Source: Pinibacter aurantiacus (GTDB lineage: Bacteria > Bacteroidota > Bacteroidia > Chitinophagales > Chitinophagaceae). Taken from it: 64,000 bases of DNA. The stretch covers positions 1 through 64,000 of the forward strand of contig NZ_JAHSPG010000008.1 in assembly GCF_019130065.1 (NCBI RefSeq), read 5' to 3'. The stretch's first letter is position 1. Every line of letters starts with the position of its first letter. Shown here in pieces: positions 42,410 through 52,612 of the stretch. The notes below the pieces were generated by a model, which worked only from the letters and a program-made list of their open reading frames with translations, made no database searches and was not told where the DNA came from. A program made the position numbers and the translations under genes.

Positions 42410-45400
42410 ATGGCAGAAACATTAACACCAAGATTGATGGCGGCGGCTAAAGAGTTTAACATCGGTAAGGATACCCTTGTGGAATTTTTGGCTGGAAAAG
42501 GATTTGACCGTGATGATTTAAAACCAACTTCCAAATTAACGGAAGATATGTATCGCTCGCTCCAGCAGGAGTTTCAGGGCGATAAAGTTGCCAAAATTAA
42601 GAGTGATCAGATTGACCTTCCCAAAGGAAATACTGATGCAAAAAGGAAGAAGGAAGAAGAAGAAATAGCATTCAAAAAAGAAGTTAAGAAAGTAGCACCA
42701 GCTACTGTTTCGCAACCTCCCGTTGCCGAACAGCCCCCAGCTGAGCAGCCAAAAATAATAGAACCAGTCGAAGCTCCCCCTGCTCCTGTAGTGGTAGAGC
42801 ATCACGAACCGGCTCCTCCTGCGCCCGCACCTGCACCAGTAGTTGCTGAGCAGCAACCGGAGAAAAAAGAGCAGCCCGACGTAGTGAAGGTGAATGCTCC
42901 TGAAATTGGAGGACCTAAGGTTCTCGCAAAAATCGATCTTTCCGCAATCGATTCTTCTACACGACCTAAGAAGGTTGTTAAAAAGAAAGAAGAAGAAGAG
43001 CCAGAAGCTGAACCAGTGGTAGCAAAAGCTCAGCCTCAGGTGTCAGAACCGGAAGTTGTAAAACAACCGGAAGTAACTCCGCGAAAAGAAGAGCCGAAAG
43101 TAGAAGAAAAAGCTCCGGAAGTAAAACCTGCAAAAGAAGAAGCGAAACCTGCTCCGGTTGCAGAACCTGTTCAGGAGAAAGCTCCGGCACCTGCTCCGGT
43201 GGAAGAACAAAAACCGGTAGTTGAAGATGATGGTGGATCTGAAGCAGGACCGGTAATAGAAAACATCAAAGCCGATAAATTGGAAGGCCCTAAAGTATTA
43301 GGTAAAATTCAATTACCAATAGACAGCAATACACGTCCTAAACCTAACGATGAGAAACGTAAAAGAAAACGTATTCCTATCGATAAGAAAGGCGATCAGC
43401 CACAGCAGCGACCTCCGCATCAAGGTGGACATCCAGGTCAGCAGCATGGCGGTGGTCATCACCAGGGTGGCCAGGGTCAGGGTCAGTTCAACAGACCAAG
43501 ACCTCAGTTTGGCGGGCCTAACCAACAGCAAGGTGGTCCCGGTAACAGACAAGGTGGCCAGCAAGGTGGTCAGGGCGGTGGATTCCGTGGAAACGACAGA
43601 AGAGGTCCGGGCGGTCCTGGTCAACACCCACAAAGAGGTGGTAATCAGCAAAGACCACCGATCAGAAGAGAAGATAAAGAAATAAACCAGAAAGAAATTC
43701 AGGATAAGATCCGTCAGACCCAGGCAAAACTTGCCGGTTCAAGTGGACGTGGTAAGAGCCTGAAAGCAAAATACCGTCGTGAAAAACGCCAGGAACAAGC
43801 TGAAATGTCCGGTGCAGAAAACATGCAGGATAACAAACTGCAGGTTACCGAGTTTATCAGTGTAAGTGAATTGGCAAGTTTGATGGACGTTAGCTATGCA
43901 GAAGTAATCGGAAAATGTATGGGACTTGGTATGATGGTGTCCATCAACCAGCGTCTGGATGCAGAGGTTATTGAGCTTGTAGCAAGCGAATTCGGATACG
44001 ACGTAGAATTTATAGGTATTGACGATGCGGCTGAAATGGAAGAGGAAGAGGTAGTAGACTCTGCGGAGGAACTGCAACCGCGCTCTCCAATCGTTACCAT
44101 CATGGGTCACGTTGACCACGGTAAAACATCTTTGCTTGACTACATCCGTAGCGCAAACGTGGTTGCCGGTGAGTCCGGTGGTATCACCCAGCACATTGGT
44201 GCATACCAGGTAGATTTGCCGAATGGTAAACAAATTACTTTCCTTGATACACCAGGTCACGAAGCGTTTACAGCGATGCGTGCCCGTGGTGCGAAAGCTA
44301 CCGATATCGCGGTTATCGTAATTGCTGCGGACGATGCGGTGATGCCTCAAACAAAAGAGGCCATCAGCCACGCGCAAGCTGCAGGTGTACCGATGATCTT
44401 TGCGATCAACAAAATCGATAAAGACGGAGCCAATTCGCAAAAAATATATGAGCAACTGGCGGGCATGAACTTGCTGGTAGAATCATGGGGTGGTAAATAT
44501 CAAAGCCAGGAGCTGAGTGCCAAAAAAGGTCTGAACGTAGACCAGCTGTTGGAAAAAATCCTTCTTGAAGCAGAATTGCTTGAATTGAAGGCTAATCCAA
44601 ACAGGGAAGCTACAGGTACGATTATCGAGGCTACTTTGGACAAAGGCCGTGGATATGTTGCCACAGTGCTGGTACACAACGGTACCTTAAGACAAGGCGA
44701 TCTTGTTGTATCAGGACAGAACTATGGTCGCGTAAAAGCAATGTTCAACGAACGTAACAAACGTGAAGACGTTGCTCCGCCTTCAACACCAGTATTGATC
44801 TTAGGTTTGAACGGTGCGCCACAAGCTGGTGAAAAATTCAAAGTGTTTGAAGACGAAAGTGAAGCAAAAGAGGTAGCAACACGCAGAGCGCAGATATTAC
44901 GTGAACAAGGTATCAGAACCAAGAAACATATTACGCTGGATGAAATCGGTCGTCGTTTGGCTCTTGGTAACTTTAAAGAACTTAACCTCATCATCAAAGG
45001 TGACGTGGATGGTTCGGTAGAAGCGTTGAGTGATTCATTACAAAAACTTTCTACAGAAGAGGTTGCGGTAAGAGTGGTACACAAAGCGGTAGGTCAGATC
45101 ACAGAAAGCGATGTATTGCTGGCAACAGCTTCCGATGCGATCGTGGTGGGCTTTAACGTTCGTGCATCTTCACAGGCATCCAGACTGGCAGAAAACGAAG
45201 GTGTGGAAATCAAAACATACTCTATCATCTATAACATCATCGATGAAGTTAAGAGTGCGATGGAAGGTATGCTTGAACCGAAGATCCAGGAGAAAGAGGT
45301 TGCCACCGTTGAAGTACGCGAAGTGTACAAATTTGACAAGGCCACAGTTGCGGGTTGTTTGGTTACCGATGGTAAAATCAAACGCGACAGTAAGATCCGC

Positions 45401-45601
45401 CTGTTCCGCGATGGTGTATTGATCTACCCAAGACAGGAAGGTGGATTTGCAGAACTCGGAAGCTTGAAACGTTACAAAGACGACGTGAAAGATGTTGCAA
45501 ACAATACCGAGTGCGGTCTTACAGTTAAAGGCTTCGCTGATATCCAGGTGGGCGATACCATCGTAGCAATCGAAGTAGAAGAAGTTAAACGTACATTATA
45601 A
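42410..45601 (+). CDS. infB: Translation initiation factor IF-2
   Basis: A 1063-residue IF-2. The N-terminal IF2_N domain ([20 protein letters not shown]) is followed by a Pro/Glu/Ala/Lys-rich linker (about 80-310) and then a Gly/Gln/His/Arg-rich stretch (about 335-425). A second IF2_N ([20 protein letters not shown]) precedes the G domain with [17 protein letters not shown] and NKID, and domains II-IV follow. It recruits initiator tRNA to the 30S subunit. The 156-bp gap after nusA may hold an internal start site. The RGG/GGQ-like linker is longer and more compositionally extreme than usual. Confidence 0.97.
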   Translation: MAETLTPRLMAAAKEFNIGKDTLVEFLAGKGFDRDDLKPTSKLTEDMYRSLQQEFQGDKVAKIKSDQIDLPKGNTDAKRKKEEEEIAFKKEVKKVAPATVSQPPVAEQPPAEQPKIIEPVEAPPAPVVVEHHEPAPPAPAPAPVVAEQQPEKKEQPDVVKVNAPEIGGPKVLAKIDLSAIDSSTRPKKVVKKKEEEEPEAEPVVAKAQPQVSEPEVVKQPEVTPRKEEPKVEEKAPEVKPAKEEAKPAPVAEPVQEKAPAPAPVEEQKPVVEDDGGSEAGPVIENIKADKLEGPKVLGKIQLPIDSNTRPKPNDEKRKRKRIPIDKKGDQPQQRPPHQGGHPGQQHGGGHHQGGQGQGQFNRPRPQFGGPNQQQGGPGNRQGGQQGGQGGGFRGNDRRGPGGPGQHPQRGGNQQRPPIRREDKEINQKEIQDKIRQTQAKLAGSSGRGKSLKAKYRREKRQEQAEMSGAENMQDNKLQVTEFISVSELASLMDVSYAEVIGKCMGLGMMVSINQRLDAEVIELVASEFGYDVEFIGIDDAAEMEEEEVVDSAEELQPRSPIVTIMGHVDHGKTSLLDYIRSANVVAGESGGITQHIGAYQVDLPNGKQITFLDTPGHEAFTAMRARGAKATDIAVIVIAADDAVMPQTKEAISHAQAAGVPMIFAINKIDKDGANSQKIYEQLAGMNLLVESWGGKYQSQELSAKKGLNVDQLLEKILLEAELLELKANPNREATGTIIEATLDKGRGYVATVLVHNGTLRQGDLVVSGQNYGRVKAMFNERNKREDVAPPSTPVLILGLNGAPQAGEKFKVFEDESEAKEVATRRAQILREQGIRTKKHITLDEIGRRLALGNFKELNLIIKGDVDGSVEALSDSLQKLSTEEVAVRVVHKAVGQITESDVLLATASDAIVVGFNVRASSQASRLAENEGVEIKTYSIIYNIIDEVKSAMEGMLEPKIQEKEVATVEVREVYKFDKATVAGCLVTDGKIKRDSKIRLFRDGVLIYPRQEGGFAELGSLKRYKDDVKDVANNTECGLTVKGFADIQVGDTIVAIEVEEVKRTL

Positions 45602-45614
45602 GATCTTATACATT

Positions 45615-45703
45615 CAAAAGTCAAAATTTAAAAGTCAAAAAGGAAGGAACTCCGCCGGTTGTCTAAAAAGCAACACATTTTGACTTTTGAATTTTGACTT
45701 TTT
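45615..45703. repeat. Inverted repeat D (AAAAGTCAAAATT family), copy 2, terminator-like
   Basis: Arms 45615-45640 and 45678-45703 (CAAAAGTCAAAATTTAAAAG and its near complement) follow the infB stop by 14 bases and are trailed by a T-rich tract. It probably ends the operon. Sister of 7877-7946. Confidence 0.75.
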
Positions 45704-45820
45704 TCTTTTTACAATAAACATTTGTTAAAAGAGAAAATAACAGCATTACGAAATATTTCAATAGATACTTTTGAAGTAGTTACTATATCATTGTAAGGGA
45801 TAGAGTAAAACAAATACCAG

Positions 45821-47182
45821 ATGAAAAAAGCTTTTCTTATAACAGGGCTGGCATGCATCGGAGGTTTAGGCTTCGTGCAGGCACAAAACCATAAAGTTGT
45901 TGCTGACCAAATCGTTGGGATCGTTGGTGACAAGATCGTTCTCCAATCTGACGTTACCAACTCTATACTTGACGCCAAAAGAAGAGGGCAACAATTGCCA
46001 GACAATGCAGAGTGTATTTTGATGCAGCAGATTCTTGCTCAAAAAGCAATGGTTTTGCAGGCAGAGAAAGACTCTATCGTTGTTTCTGATGAAGACATCG
46101 ATGCTAAACTTGAAAACCAGATCCGTGAGTTTATCGCGCAATATGGTTCAAAAGAAGCGCTGGAGCAAATTGCAGGCAGAACCGTTTACCAGATCAAAGA
46201 TGATTTCCGCCAATCATTTAAGGAGAAAGAATTAGCAAGAAAAATGCGCGATAAAATCGTAGAGTCTATCAAGATTACTCCGGTTGAAGTAAAAGCATTT
46301 TACGATAAAATTCCAAAGGACCAACTTCCATTCTACGAAACAGAAGTTGAAGTAGGTGAAATTGTAAAATATCCAAAAGCAAACCGCGACCTGGAGAAAT
46401 ATGCAATGGAAGAATTGAACGACTACAAGAAACAAGTAGAAAACGGACAAAAGAAGTTTGAAAATTTGGCGAGCCTCTATACAGATGATAAAGCTACAGG
46501 GGCAGGTACTTTGAATCTTAACAGGAATGAAAAAACCTGGGATCCCTCTTTCCTGAACCAGGCATTCCGTTTGAAAGACGGCCAGATATCTCCGGTTTTT
46601 AAATCAAAATTCGGTTACCATATCATTCAAATGGTAAGCAGAAACGGCGATGATGCTGTTGTTCGTCACATCCTGAAAATTCCTCAAATTACCGACGATG
46701 AATTAAATGATGCAATAAAGTTGTTGGATTCTATCCGCACCCAACTTGTAACCGGCAAGGTTGGCTTTGGTGAAGCGGTTTCCAGATATACGGACGACGA
46801 AAATGCCAAATTCACTGCGGGTATGCATTTGGGTCAGGATAACAGCACTTTCTTAACCATTGATCAGCTGGATAAAGGTGTTGTGGTGGAGCTTAAGAAC
46901 CTGAAAGCAGGTGAGTACTCCAAGCCGATCGTTACTACAGATCCAACCGGTAAAAAGGTAGTAAGACTTATTTACCTGAAAACTCGCACTGAACCACACA
47001 GAGCCAATTTGAAAGACGATTACAACAAAATGGCAGACAGGGCAATCGAAGAAAAGAAAGATGATGCCATGGAAAAATGGTTCAATAGCAAATTGCCTAC
47101 TTTTTACATAATGCTTGACGACCAATATAAAAATTGCCAGGAATTGCAGCCTTGGTATAAAAACGCAACCGCAGATAAATAA
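45821..47182 (+). CDS. SurA-like periplasmic peptidylprolyl isomerase
   Basis: A 453-residue exported chaperone (signal MKKAFLITGLACIGGLGFVQAQ). The N-terminal SurA-like helical region (VVADQIVGIVGDKIVLQSDV) leads into a first parvulin domain (EVGEIVKYPKANRDLEKYAM ... FKSKFGYHIIQMV) and a second, more divergent one (VRHILKIPQITDDELNDAIK). It probably escorts outer-membrane proteins. It follows infB but is separated from it by a terminator-like repeat. It ends in a strong terminator at 47214. Confidence 0.9.
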   Translation: MKKAFLITGLACIGGLGFVQAQNHKVVADQIVGIVGDKIVLQSDVTNSILDAKRRGQQLPDNAECILMQQILAQKAMVLQAEKDSIVVSDEDIDAKLENQIREFIAQYGSKEALEQIAGRTVYQIKDDFRQSFKEKELARKMRDKIVESIKITPVEVKAFYDKIPKDQLPFYETEVEVGEIVKYPKANRDLEKYAMEELNDYKKQVENGQKKFENLASLYTDDKATGAGTLNLNRNEKTWDPSFLNQAFRLKDGQISPVFKSKFGYHIIQMVSRNGDDAVVRHILKIPQITDDELNDAIKLLDSIRTQLVTGKVGFGEAVSRYTDDENAKFTAGMHLGQDNSTFLTIDQLDKGVVVELKNLKAGEYSKPIVTTDPTGKKVVRLIYLKTRTEPHRANLKDDYNKMADRAIEEKKDDAMEKWFNSKLPTFYIMLDDQYKNCQELQPWYKNATADK

Positions 47183-47213
47183 GTAAAAACACTTAATAAA
47201 AATAAATATTTGT

Positions 47214-47243
47214 GTGCCTTGAAGTTTCAAGGCACTTTTTTTT
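47214..47243 (+). terminator. Rho-independent terminator of the SurA-like gene
   Basis: GTGCCTTGAA / TTCAAGGCAC stem with a short loop and an eight-base T-run (47236-47243), 32 bp after the stop. Confidence 0.92.
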
Positions 47244-47323
47244 AATATTTGTAGTTATAAGAGTTTTCAAACCATTACCAAATCTTTTGTGAAAATAGAA
47301 ATCCAGAAGATTTGGCAACCAAC

Positions 47324-49174
47324 ATGACCTCAACAGAGCCTAAATCGGGAGCTAACATGCTTAATGAGCTGTTTATCAGCAACCCATTGCCTATGTTCAT
47401 ACTGGCAAAGGACGATTTGTCTATTCTTGAGGCAAACAATGCAGCTATCTCCAGCTATGAATTCAACAGAACAGAATTACTTGAACGTTCCCTCTACGAT
47501 ATTGATCTGAATTTTGCCTCATTTTACCAGGAATTCAAAATTTTTACCGCTAACTCAAGCGAAAAGGTTACCCGCACACACCGCAAAAAGAATGGCCTGC
47601 TGATCGACGTCACGTTTGTTATTTCCCACATCACCTTTCATGAAAAGATATGTTTGTTGATGACGGTTACAGACAGCAAAGACATCAAGTTGGTGTATGC
47701 AGATAAGGAGGTCTGTACAACTATCAGTCGTGAGGTAAAAAAAGAATACGACTTTAGAACGCTCGCTGATAATGCCCCGAGCATCATTCAGCGTATCAAT
47801 CGGGATCTCGACTACACATATATAAATAGAACGTTTGAAAAAGTTCTTAAAAAAAGTGTTAGCGATCTCATCGGGAAAAATGTGATTGATATTAACAAAC
47901 ACAACAGAGATTTGCCTTTGTTCCTCGAAACGGCCAACAAGGTTTTCAACGAAGGAACTACCGAAACCATCACGATCTCGATCCCCACTCCCGACCAAAC
48001 CCTGCACTTTCTCACAGTTCTCGCACCGGAATACGACGAGAATGGAATAATAGAATCGATCATTGTTATCAGTAATGATATTACCGCTATAAAGATTGCC
48101 GAAAAAGAAGTACGTAAAAAAGAAGCAGAGCTGATAAGATCAAACCAACGCTTTAAGTTGGCAGCAAAGGCAACAAAGAGCGCCATTTGGGACTATGATT
48201 TTAAAACCCAGGTTTTGTATTGGGGCGATGGCTTTTATTCCCAGTTCGGCTATACCCAGGGTTATATAGAAAGCAGATTCGATTTTTGGGAGTCGCACAT
48301 TCATCCGGCGGAAAAAGATAAAGTAACACAAAGCCTCGATGCATTTATAGAATTAGGCTCCAAAGAGCTTTGGAGAGAAGAATATCGTTTCAAAAGAAGC
48401 GATGGCAAATTCGTTTCAGTAGTAGATAAAGGCTATATCATTTTTGATGAAAACAAGAAAGCCATGCGAATGGTGGGCAGCATGGAAGATATAACTGAGC
48501 AGAAAAGACGTCAGAAAAAAATAATTAAAGAAGAGCTCGATAAACAAAAACTGGTGGCGCAGGCTGTAGTGGGCGCGCAGGAAAAAGAGAGAGCTGAAAT
48601 TGGTAAAGAGCTGCACGACAACATTAACCAGATACTTTCCACGGCCAAACTTTTCCTTGAAGTAGCAAAGGTCAATGAACAGGAGAGAATGCTGCTGATT
48701 AAAAAAAGCGCCGACCATATTCATCACGCGATTAATGAAATAAGAAGTATTTCCAGATCGCTTGTTCCTCCAAGCATTGGTGATTTGGGCCTTTCCGAAT
48801 CTATCAACGACCTTGTTTCAAACATTAAAATGTCTGGCAAGATCAATGCAATTTTTAACGCAGAAAAAGATCTTGATGCGCAGATACCGGAAAACCAGCA
48901 ATTGATGCTCTTCCGCATCGTGCAGGAGCAGGTAAACAACGTGATGCGGCATGCCGAAGCAAAGAACCTTGCAGTCGTTTTCTCGAAAGAAGACAATCAT
49001 TTTCAGTTGCAGATAACGGACGACGGAAAAGGTTTCAGCAAAGAAAATATTAAGAAAGGTGTTGGCTTATCAAACATTATCAGCCGCGCCGAAATTTTTA
49101 ACGGAACTGTACAAATCGATTCTTCACCCGGTGAAGGGTGTACCCTTGTAGTAACTATACCTCTAAACAATTAA
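47324..49174 (+). CDS. PAS-domain sensor histidine kinase (HisKA_3 type)
   Basis: A 616-residue kinase without clear membrane segments, so probably cytosolic. It has three PAS domains (about residues 15-125, 150-265 and 285-395; the last contains FDFWESHIHPAEKDKVTQSL). A coiled linker leads to a HisKA_3 dimerisation domain with the phospho-acceptor in AEIGKELHDNINQILSTAKL and a HATPase domain (EQVNNVMRHAEAKNL, DDGKGFSKENIKKGVGLSNI). The ATG at 47324 is chosen; a TTG at 47312 is possible. It is eight bases upstream of its response regulator. The signal is unknown, but PAS domains suggest a redox, gas or small-ligand cue. Confidence 0.92.
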   Translation: MTSTEPKSGANMLNELFISNPLPMFILAKDDLSILEANNAAISSYEFNRTELLERSLYDIDLNFASFYQEFKIFTANSSEKVTRTHRKKNGLLIDVTFVISHITFHEKICLLMTVTDSKDIKLVYADKEVCTTISREVKKEYDFRTLADNAPSIIQRINRDLDYTYINRTFEKVLKKSVSDLIGKNVIDINKHNRDLPLFLETANKVFNEGTTETITISIPTPDQTLHFLTVLAPEYDENGIIESIIVISNDITAIKIAEKEVRKKEAELIRSNQRFKLAAKATKSAIWDYDFKTQVLYWGDGFYSQFGYTQGYIESRFDFWESHIHPAEKDKVTQSLDAFIELGSKELWREEYRFKRSDGKFVSVVDKGYIIFDENKKAMRMVGSMEDITEQKRRQKKIIKEELDKQKLVAQAVVGAQEKERAEIGKELHDNINQILSTAKLFLEVAKVNEQERMLLIKKSADHIHHAINEIRSISRSLVPPSIGDLGLSESINDLVSNIKMSGKINAIFNAEKDLDAQIPENQQLMLFRIVQEQVNNVMRHAEAKNLAVVFSKEDNHFQLQITDDGKGFSKENIKKGVGLSNIISRAEIFNGTVQIDSSPGEGCTLVVTIPLNN

Positions 49175-49181
49175 CTACCCT

Positions 49182-49826
49182 ATGACTAAACTGACGATTT
49201 TAATTGCAGACGACCACAAACTGATCAGGGAGACCTGGAGTTATATTCTGAACAGTGACACCCGTTTTGAAGTGGTGGCAGAATGTGGCGATGCGTTGAG
49301 CGCCGTGGAAATGGCTAAGCTGAAAAGGCCGAACATCGTTTTAATGGACATCAACATGATGCCGTTTACCGGATTTGAAGCAACAGAAAAGATCAGAAAA
49401 TTATCACCCGCTTCTAAGATCATTGGCGTATCCATGCACTCGCAGCCGGCCTATGCGAAAAAGATGTTGCAGGTAGGCGCTACCGGTTACGTGACCAAAA
49501 ACTCTTCAAGAGAAGAAATGTTTAAAGCCATCATAGAAGTATATAAAGGCAACAAATACATCTGCGATGAAATAAAGAATATCATTTCCCATCAAATGCT
49601 TGATGAAAAGAACGAAGAGCCGAATATCCATTCACTCACGGAGCGTGAGGTTCAGATAATAAATTTTATTAAGCAGGGAGATTCTTCGAAAGAAATTGCA
49701 GATACGCTTGACATCTCTTTAAAAACAGTTGAAGTACACAGGCATAATATTTTAAAGAAGCTGAGGCTAAAAAATACCGCTGCTTTGGTGAATTTTATCA
49801 ACAATACGGGGAATTATATGAATTAA
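49182..49826 (+). CDS. NarL/LuxR-type response regulator
   Basis: A 214-residue regulator. The receiver domain has the acidic pair D10/D11, phospho-acceptor D56 (IVLMDINM), a Thr/Ser switch (VSMHSQ) and the conserved lysine in YVTKNSS. The C-terminal LuxR helix-turn-helix reads LTEREVQIINFIKQGDSSKE, IADTLDISLKTVEVHRHNIL. It is the partner of the adjacent HisKA_3 kinase. No terminator lies immediately downstream; a pair of hairpins follows at 50072-50157. Confidence 0.95.
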   Translation: MTKLTILIADDHKLIRETWSYILNSDTRFEVVAECGDALSAVEMAKLKRPNIVLMDINMMPFTGFEATEKIRKLSPASKIIGVSMHSQPAYAKKMLQVGATGYVTKNSSREEMFKAIIEVYKGNKYICDEIKNIISHQMLDEKNEEPNIHSLTEREVQIINFIKQGDSSKEIADTLDISLKTVEVHRHNILKKLRLKNTAALVNFINNTGNYMN

Positions 49827-50071
49827 AATTCACAATCGATTGCAAAAAACGTAAGGGTTTACCCTTAGTTGAGTGTGAATAATACAATTAAACGTATGAA
49901 TTTGTTTGTGAATGAGTTGCAAAAGTTAGAATAAACTAGCAATTTCACCTCGAAATCCTAATTATAATAAAAGTCCAAAGATCCAACGATTATGAAAAAC
50001 GTGTCCATTATCCTTTAAAAGTCCAAATCCAAGGTCCATATCCGAAAAATCCTTTTCAGTAATCCTGTTGG

Positions 50072-50109
50072 AACACCCCCCAAGCCTATGAAGACTACGG
50101 GGGTTTTTT
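50072..50109 (+). terminator. Terminator-like hairpin 1
   Basis: CCCCC (50077-50081) pairs with GGGGG (50099-50103), extended by AAC/GTT with a bulge, followed by T6. It probably ends the two-component operon transcript or a small RNA. Confidence 0.6.
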
Positions 50110-50132
50110 ATTTTAATAGCATATCACTATAC

Positions 50133-50161
50133 AACCGGCTGTCTATGATAGCCGGTTTTTT
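50133..50161 (+). terminator. Terminator-like hairpin 2
   Basis: AACCGGCT / AGCCGGTT, perfect 8 bp with a 9-base loop and T6. It lies 24 bp after the first hairpin. Confidence 0.75.
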
Positions 50162-50224
50162 GTTTACTATATTTATACTGATATTTTTCACGCGCCACAA
50201 ATCCGCAACAATTAAGCCAAAGTC

Positions 50225-50908
50225 TTGCAAATTAGTAGAGTAAACAAAATAACAGATTACTTTTTCAACCTGTCGTCACCGTTAGGGTTACCCGAAGATG
50301 TGGCTGTGCTATTTCCTCACCAATTACCTGAGGTAAAAAAAATAATTAAAATATTTTTTACCCGATACTTTAATGACAATGAACAAAGACATTTTATCGT
50401 GGGCATTAATCCGGGCAGATTTGGTGCCGGAGTGACGGGCATTAATTTCACCGCACCAAAGCAGTTGACAGAAAATTGTCACATCGCCAATTCCTTTAAA
50501 ATGCAAACGGAGCTATCTGCAGAGTTTGTATATGAAGTAATAGATGCCTATGGAGGTTGTGAAGCATTTTATAAAAGATTTTATCTCGCCTCCGTTTCGC
50601 CACTTGGCTTTGTAAAAAATGGCATTAACCTCAACTACTATGATGATGTGGAACTGAAAGAAGCCATTAAACCGTTTGCAATTGACAATATGCAGAAGCA
50701 AATAAAAATGCTGCAGACAAACCGTAACAAATGCATTTGCCTTGGCGAAAAGAACTTTGCTTTTTTCAACGACTTAAATAATGAACATCATTTTTTCAAG
50801 GAAATAATAAAACTGCCGCATCCAAGATTCATCATGCAATACAAACGAAAAACAAAAACAGAGTTTATACAGAAATACCTGGATGCGCTTGCGCAACTTG
50901 GGAGTTAA
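50225..50908 (+). CDS. SMUG2-type uracil-DNA glycosylase (formerly DUF4918)
   Basis: A 227-residue protein. The first active-site motif is GINPGRFGAGVTGINFT and the second is LPHPRFIMQY, the pattern of the SMUG2 family of uracil-DNA glycosylases. The middle part (ASVSPLGFVKNGINLNYYDD) is typical. It removes uracil or related lesions from DNA. The frame begins with TTG at 50225 and contains no suitable ATG before the conserved region, so a TTG start is likely. The lipoprotein gene follows 26 bp downstream. Confidence 0.87.
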   Translation: MQISRVNKITDYFFNLSSPLGLPEDVAVLFPHQLPEVKKIIKIFFTRYFNDNEQRHFIVGINPGRFGAGVTGINFTAPKQLTENCHIANSFKMQTELSAEFVYEVIDAYGGCEAFYKRFYLASVSPLGFVKNGINLNYYDDVELKEAIKPFAIDNMQKQIKMLQTNRNKCICLGEKNFAFFNDLNNEHHFFKEIIKLPHPRFIMQYKRKTKTEFIQKYLDALAQLGS

Positions 50909-50934
50909 TTACCTTTCATTCTAAACGAAATTCT

Positions 50935-51417
50935 ATGAGCTTCTTTAAAACTTGTTTGATCGCTGCACTCGCAATTTTTGCCATGGCATGCAACTCTTCA
51001 AAAAAATCGACAAATTATAACTACGTATACAAACCGCAATCACAAGCGCTGTTTGACACCATAGCACATTTAGACAGTGTTTTTTTCAGTGCTTATAACA
51101 GGTGCGATATCGATGTGCAGGCGGCAATGTTTAGTGACACTATCGAGTTTTACCACGACAAGGGCGGCTTGATGACAGACAAAGCACAAATTCTTTCGGA
51201 TACCAAAAAGTACGTTTGCGGTAACAAGGTTAGTCGCGAACTGGTAAAAGGAAGCATAGAAGTGTATTCAATCAACAATTACGGCGTGGTAGAAATGGGC
51301 TTGCATAAATTTCACAATGGCATTGAAAACTCCACATCAGAGCCGTCTAAGTTTATTATTTTTTGGCAAAACGTTAATAACAAATGGTTGATAAAGCGTG
51401 TGGTGAGCCTGCACTAA
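50935..51417 (+). CDS. DUF4440/NTF2-like lipoprotein, 160 aa
   Basis: The signal MSFFKTCLIAALAIFAMACN carries a good lipobox (AMAC). The mature domain is an NTF2-like alpha-beta cone of the DUF4440 type: LFDTIAHLDSVFFSAYNRCD, MFSDTIEFYHDKGG, VEMGLHKFHNG, FIIFWQNVNNKWLIKRVVSLH. Such domains bind small ligands or serve as scaffolds. Neighbours give no hint of a substrate. It is probably co-transcribed with the SMUG2 gene. Confidence 0.82.
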   Translation: MSFFKTCLIAALAIFAMACNSSKKSTNYNYVYKPQSQALFDTIAHLDSVFFSAYNRCDIDVQAAMFSDTIEFYHDKGGLMTDKAQILSDTKKYVCGNKVSRELVKGSIEVYSINNYGVVEMGLHKFHNGIENSTSEPSKFIIFWQNVNNKWLIKRVVSLH

Positions 51418-51477
51418 AAATCGATCAGGTATAAGCGTTGCCACAAACTTTCTTATCTTTCCTAAAACTCTATCTAC

Positions 51478-52506
51478 ATGGCTACATTACCTCCTGAGAA
51501 AGTAAAACAGTTTTTTTTTATTGGTGTGTTGGTTGTTCTGGGCTGGATACTTTTCAGGGAATTACAGAGTTTTATTCCGGCGTTTTTGGGAGCACTCACT
51601 TTTTATGTACTGCTACGCAAATGGATGTTTCGTCTTTGTAAAAGAGGCTGGAAAAAAGGCTTGGCGGCAGCCGTATTGATGTTGTTATCTTTCCTCATCA
51701 TCATGTTACCCATTTACTTCATGGTAAATATGTTGTCATCGAAAGTGATTTATTTAATACAGCACTCCGATGAAATAACCCAGTCGTTGAAAACATTTAT
51801 AAATGAACTTGAGAAGAGATTAGGCTATGAAATTCTTAACGATGAGAACATTCAAAAACTAAGCGACCTGATAATGAAAGAGCTTCCGGCTCTGCTCGGC
51901 GCCACCTTCAGCACGCTTACCACTATAATAATGATGTATTTCATTCTCTACTTTATGCTGGTGAGCGGCGATAAAATGGAAAAATGGATCAACGAGTTTT
52001 TCCCGTTGAAACCCGCCAATATTCAATTGCTGCGTAAAGAGATCCATAATATGGTAGTAAGTAATGCAGTAGGGATACCTTTAATTGCCTTGCTGCAGGG
52101 TTCTGTGGCGCTAATCGGTTATTTGATCTTAGGGGTAAACGAGCCATTCCTATGGTTTGGAATCACCTGTTTTACGGCTATGATACCGGTTTTAGGAGCC
52201 GCGCTCGCCTATGTTCCCTTGTCCATAATCTTTTTTGCCAATGGGGAAACCTGGCGCGGAGTGGCATTGCTGATCTTTGGCTTTGGCTTCATTGGCACCG
52301 TGGACAATATTTTTCGTTTCTGGCTACAGCGCAAAATTGGGGACGTTCACCCCCTTATAACCGTATTTGGAGTGCTGATTGGGGTGCCGTTATTCGGGTT
52401 TATTGGGTTAATTTTTGGTCCATTGCTCATTTCAATGTTCCTTTTACTGATAAAAATTTATGGTGTAGAATTCAATTTGGTTGATTCTCAGGAGATTAAA
52501 AATTAG
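51478..52506 (+). CDS. AI-2E family transporter (YdiK/PerM-like permease)
   Basis: A 342-residue integral membrane protein with about seven or eight helices (for example FFFIGVLVVLGWILF, AAVLMLLSFLIIMLPIYFMV, TLTTIIMMYFILYFMLV, FGITCFTAMIPVLGAALAYV, LIFGFGFIGTVDNIFRFWL). The IPVLG and DNIFRFWLQRKIG motifs define the AI-2E/UPF0118 family, which exports diverse small solutes. The substrate here is unknown. Confidence 0.9.
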   Translation: MATLPPEKVKQFFFIGVLVVLGWILFRELQSFIPAFLGALTFYVLLRKWMFRLCKRGWKKGLAAAVLMLLSFLIIMLPIYFMVNMLSSKVIYLIQHSDEITQSLKTFINELEKRLGYEILNDENIQKLSDLIMKELPALLGATFSTLTTIIMMYFILYFMLVSGDKMEKWINEFFPLKPANIQLLRKEIHNMVVSNAVGIPLIALLQGSVALIGYLILGVNEPFLWFGITCFTAMIPVLGAALAYVPLSIIFFANGETWRGVALLIFGFGFIGTVDNIFRFWLQRKIGDVHPLITVFGVLIGVPLFGFIGLIFGPLLISMFLLLIKIYGVEFNLVDSQEIKN

Positions 52507-52612
52507 CTGATAAAGCTACAGATCGGTTTTTATGATTATATAAACAGTTTCTTAATATAATAATCGGGAACTTTGCGCGTTATAAAAATCCATTAGTGGA
52601 AAACCGATCAAT

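Larger units (their letters stand above)
49827..50224. other. Non-coding gap with two consecutive terminators
   Basis: Nearly 400 bp with no credible gene. GGGTTTACCCTT (about 49855-49867) is a small palindrome. Two hairpins near the right end (50072-50109, 50133-50161) each precede T-runs. A small RNA ending at the first hairpin is possible, but I found no clear promoter. Confidence 0.45.

Noticed and set aside
43739-44455. 238-codon minus-strand frame in infB
   Set aside because: Shadow of the IF-2 G domain on the other strand.
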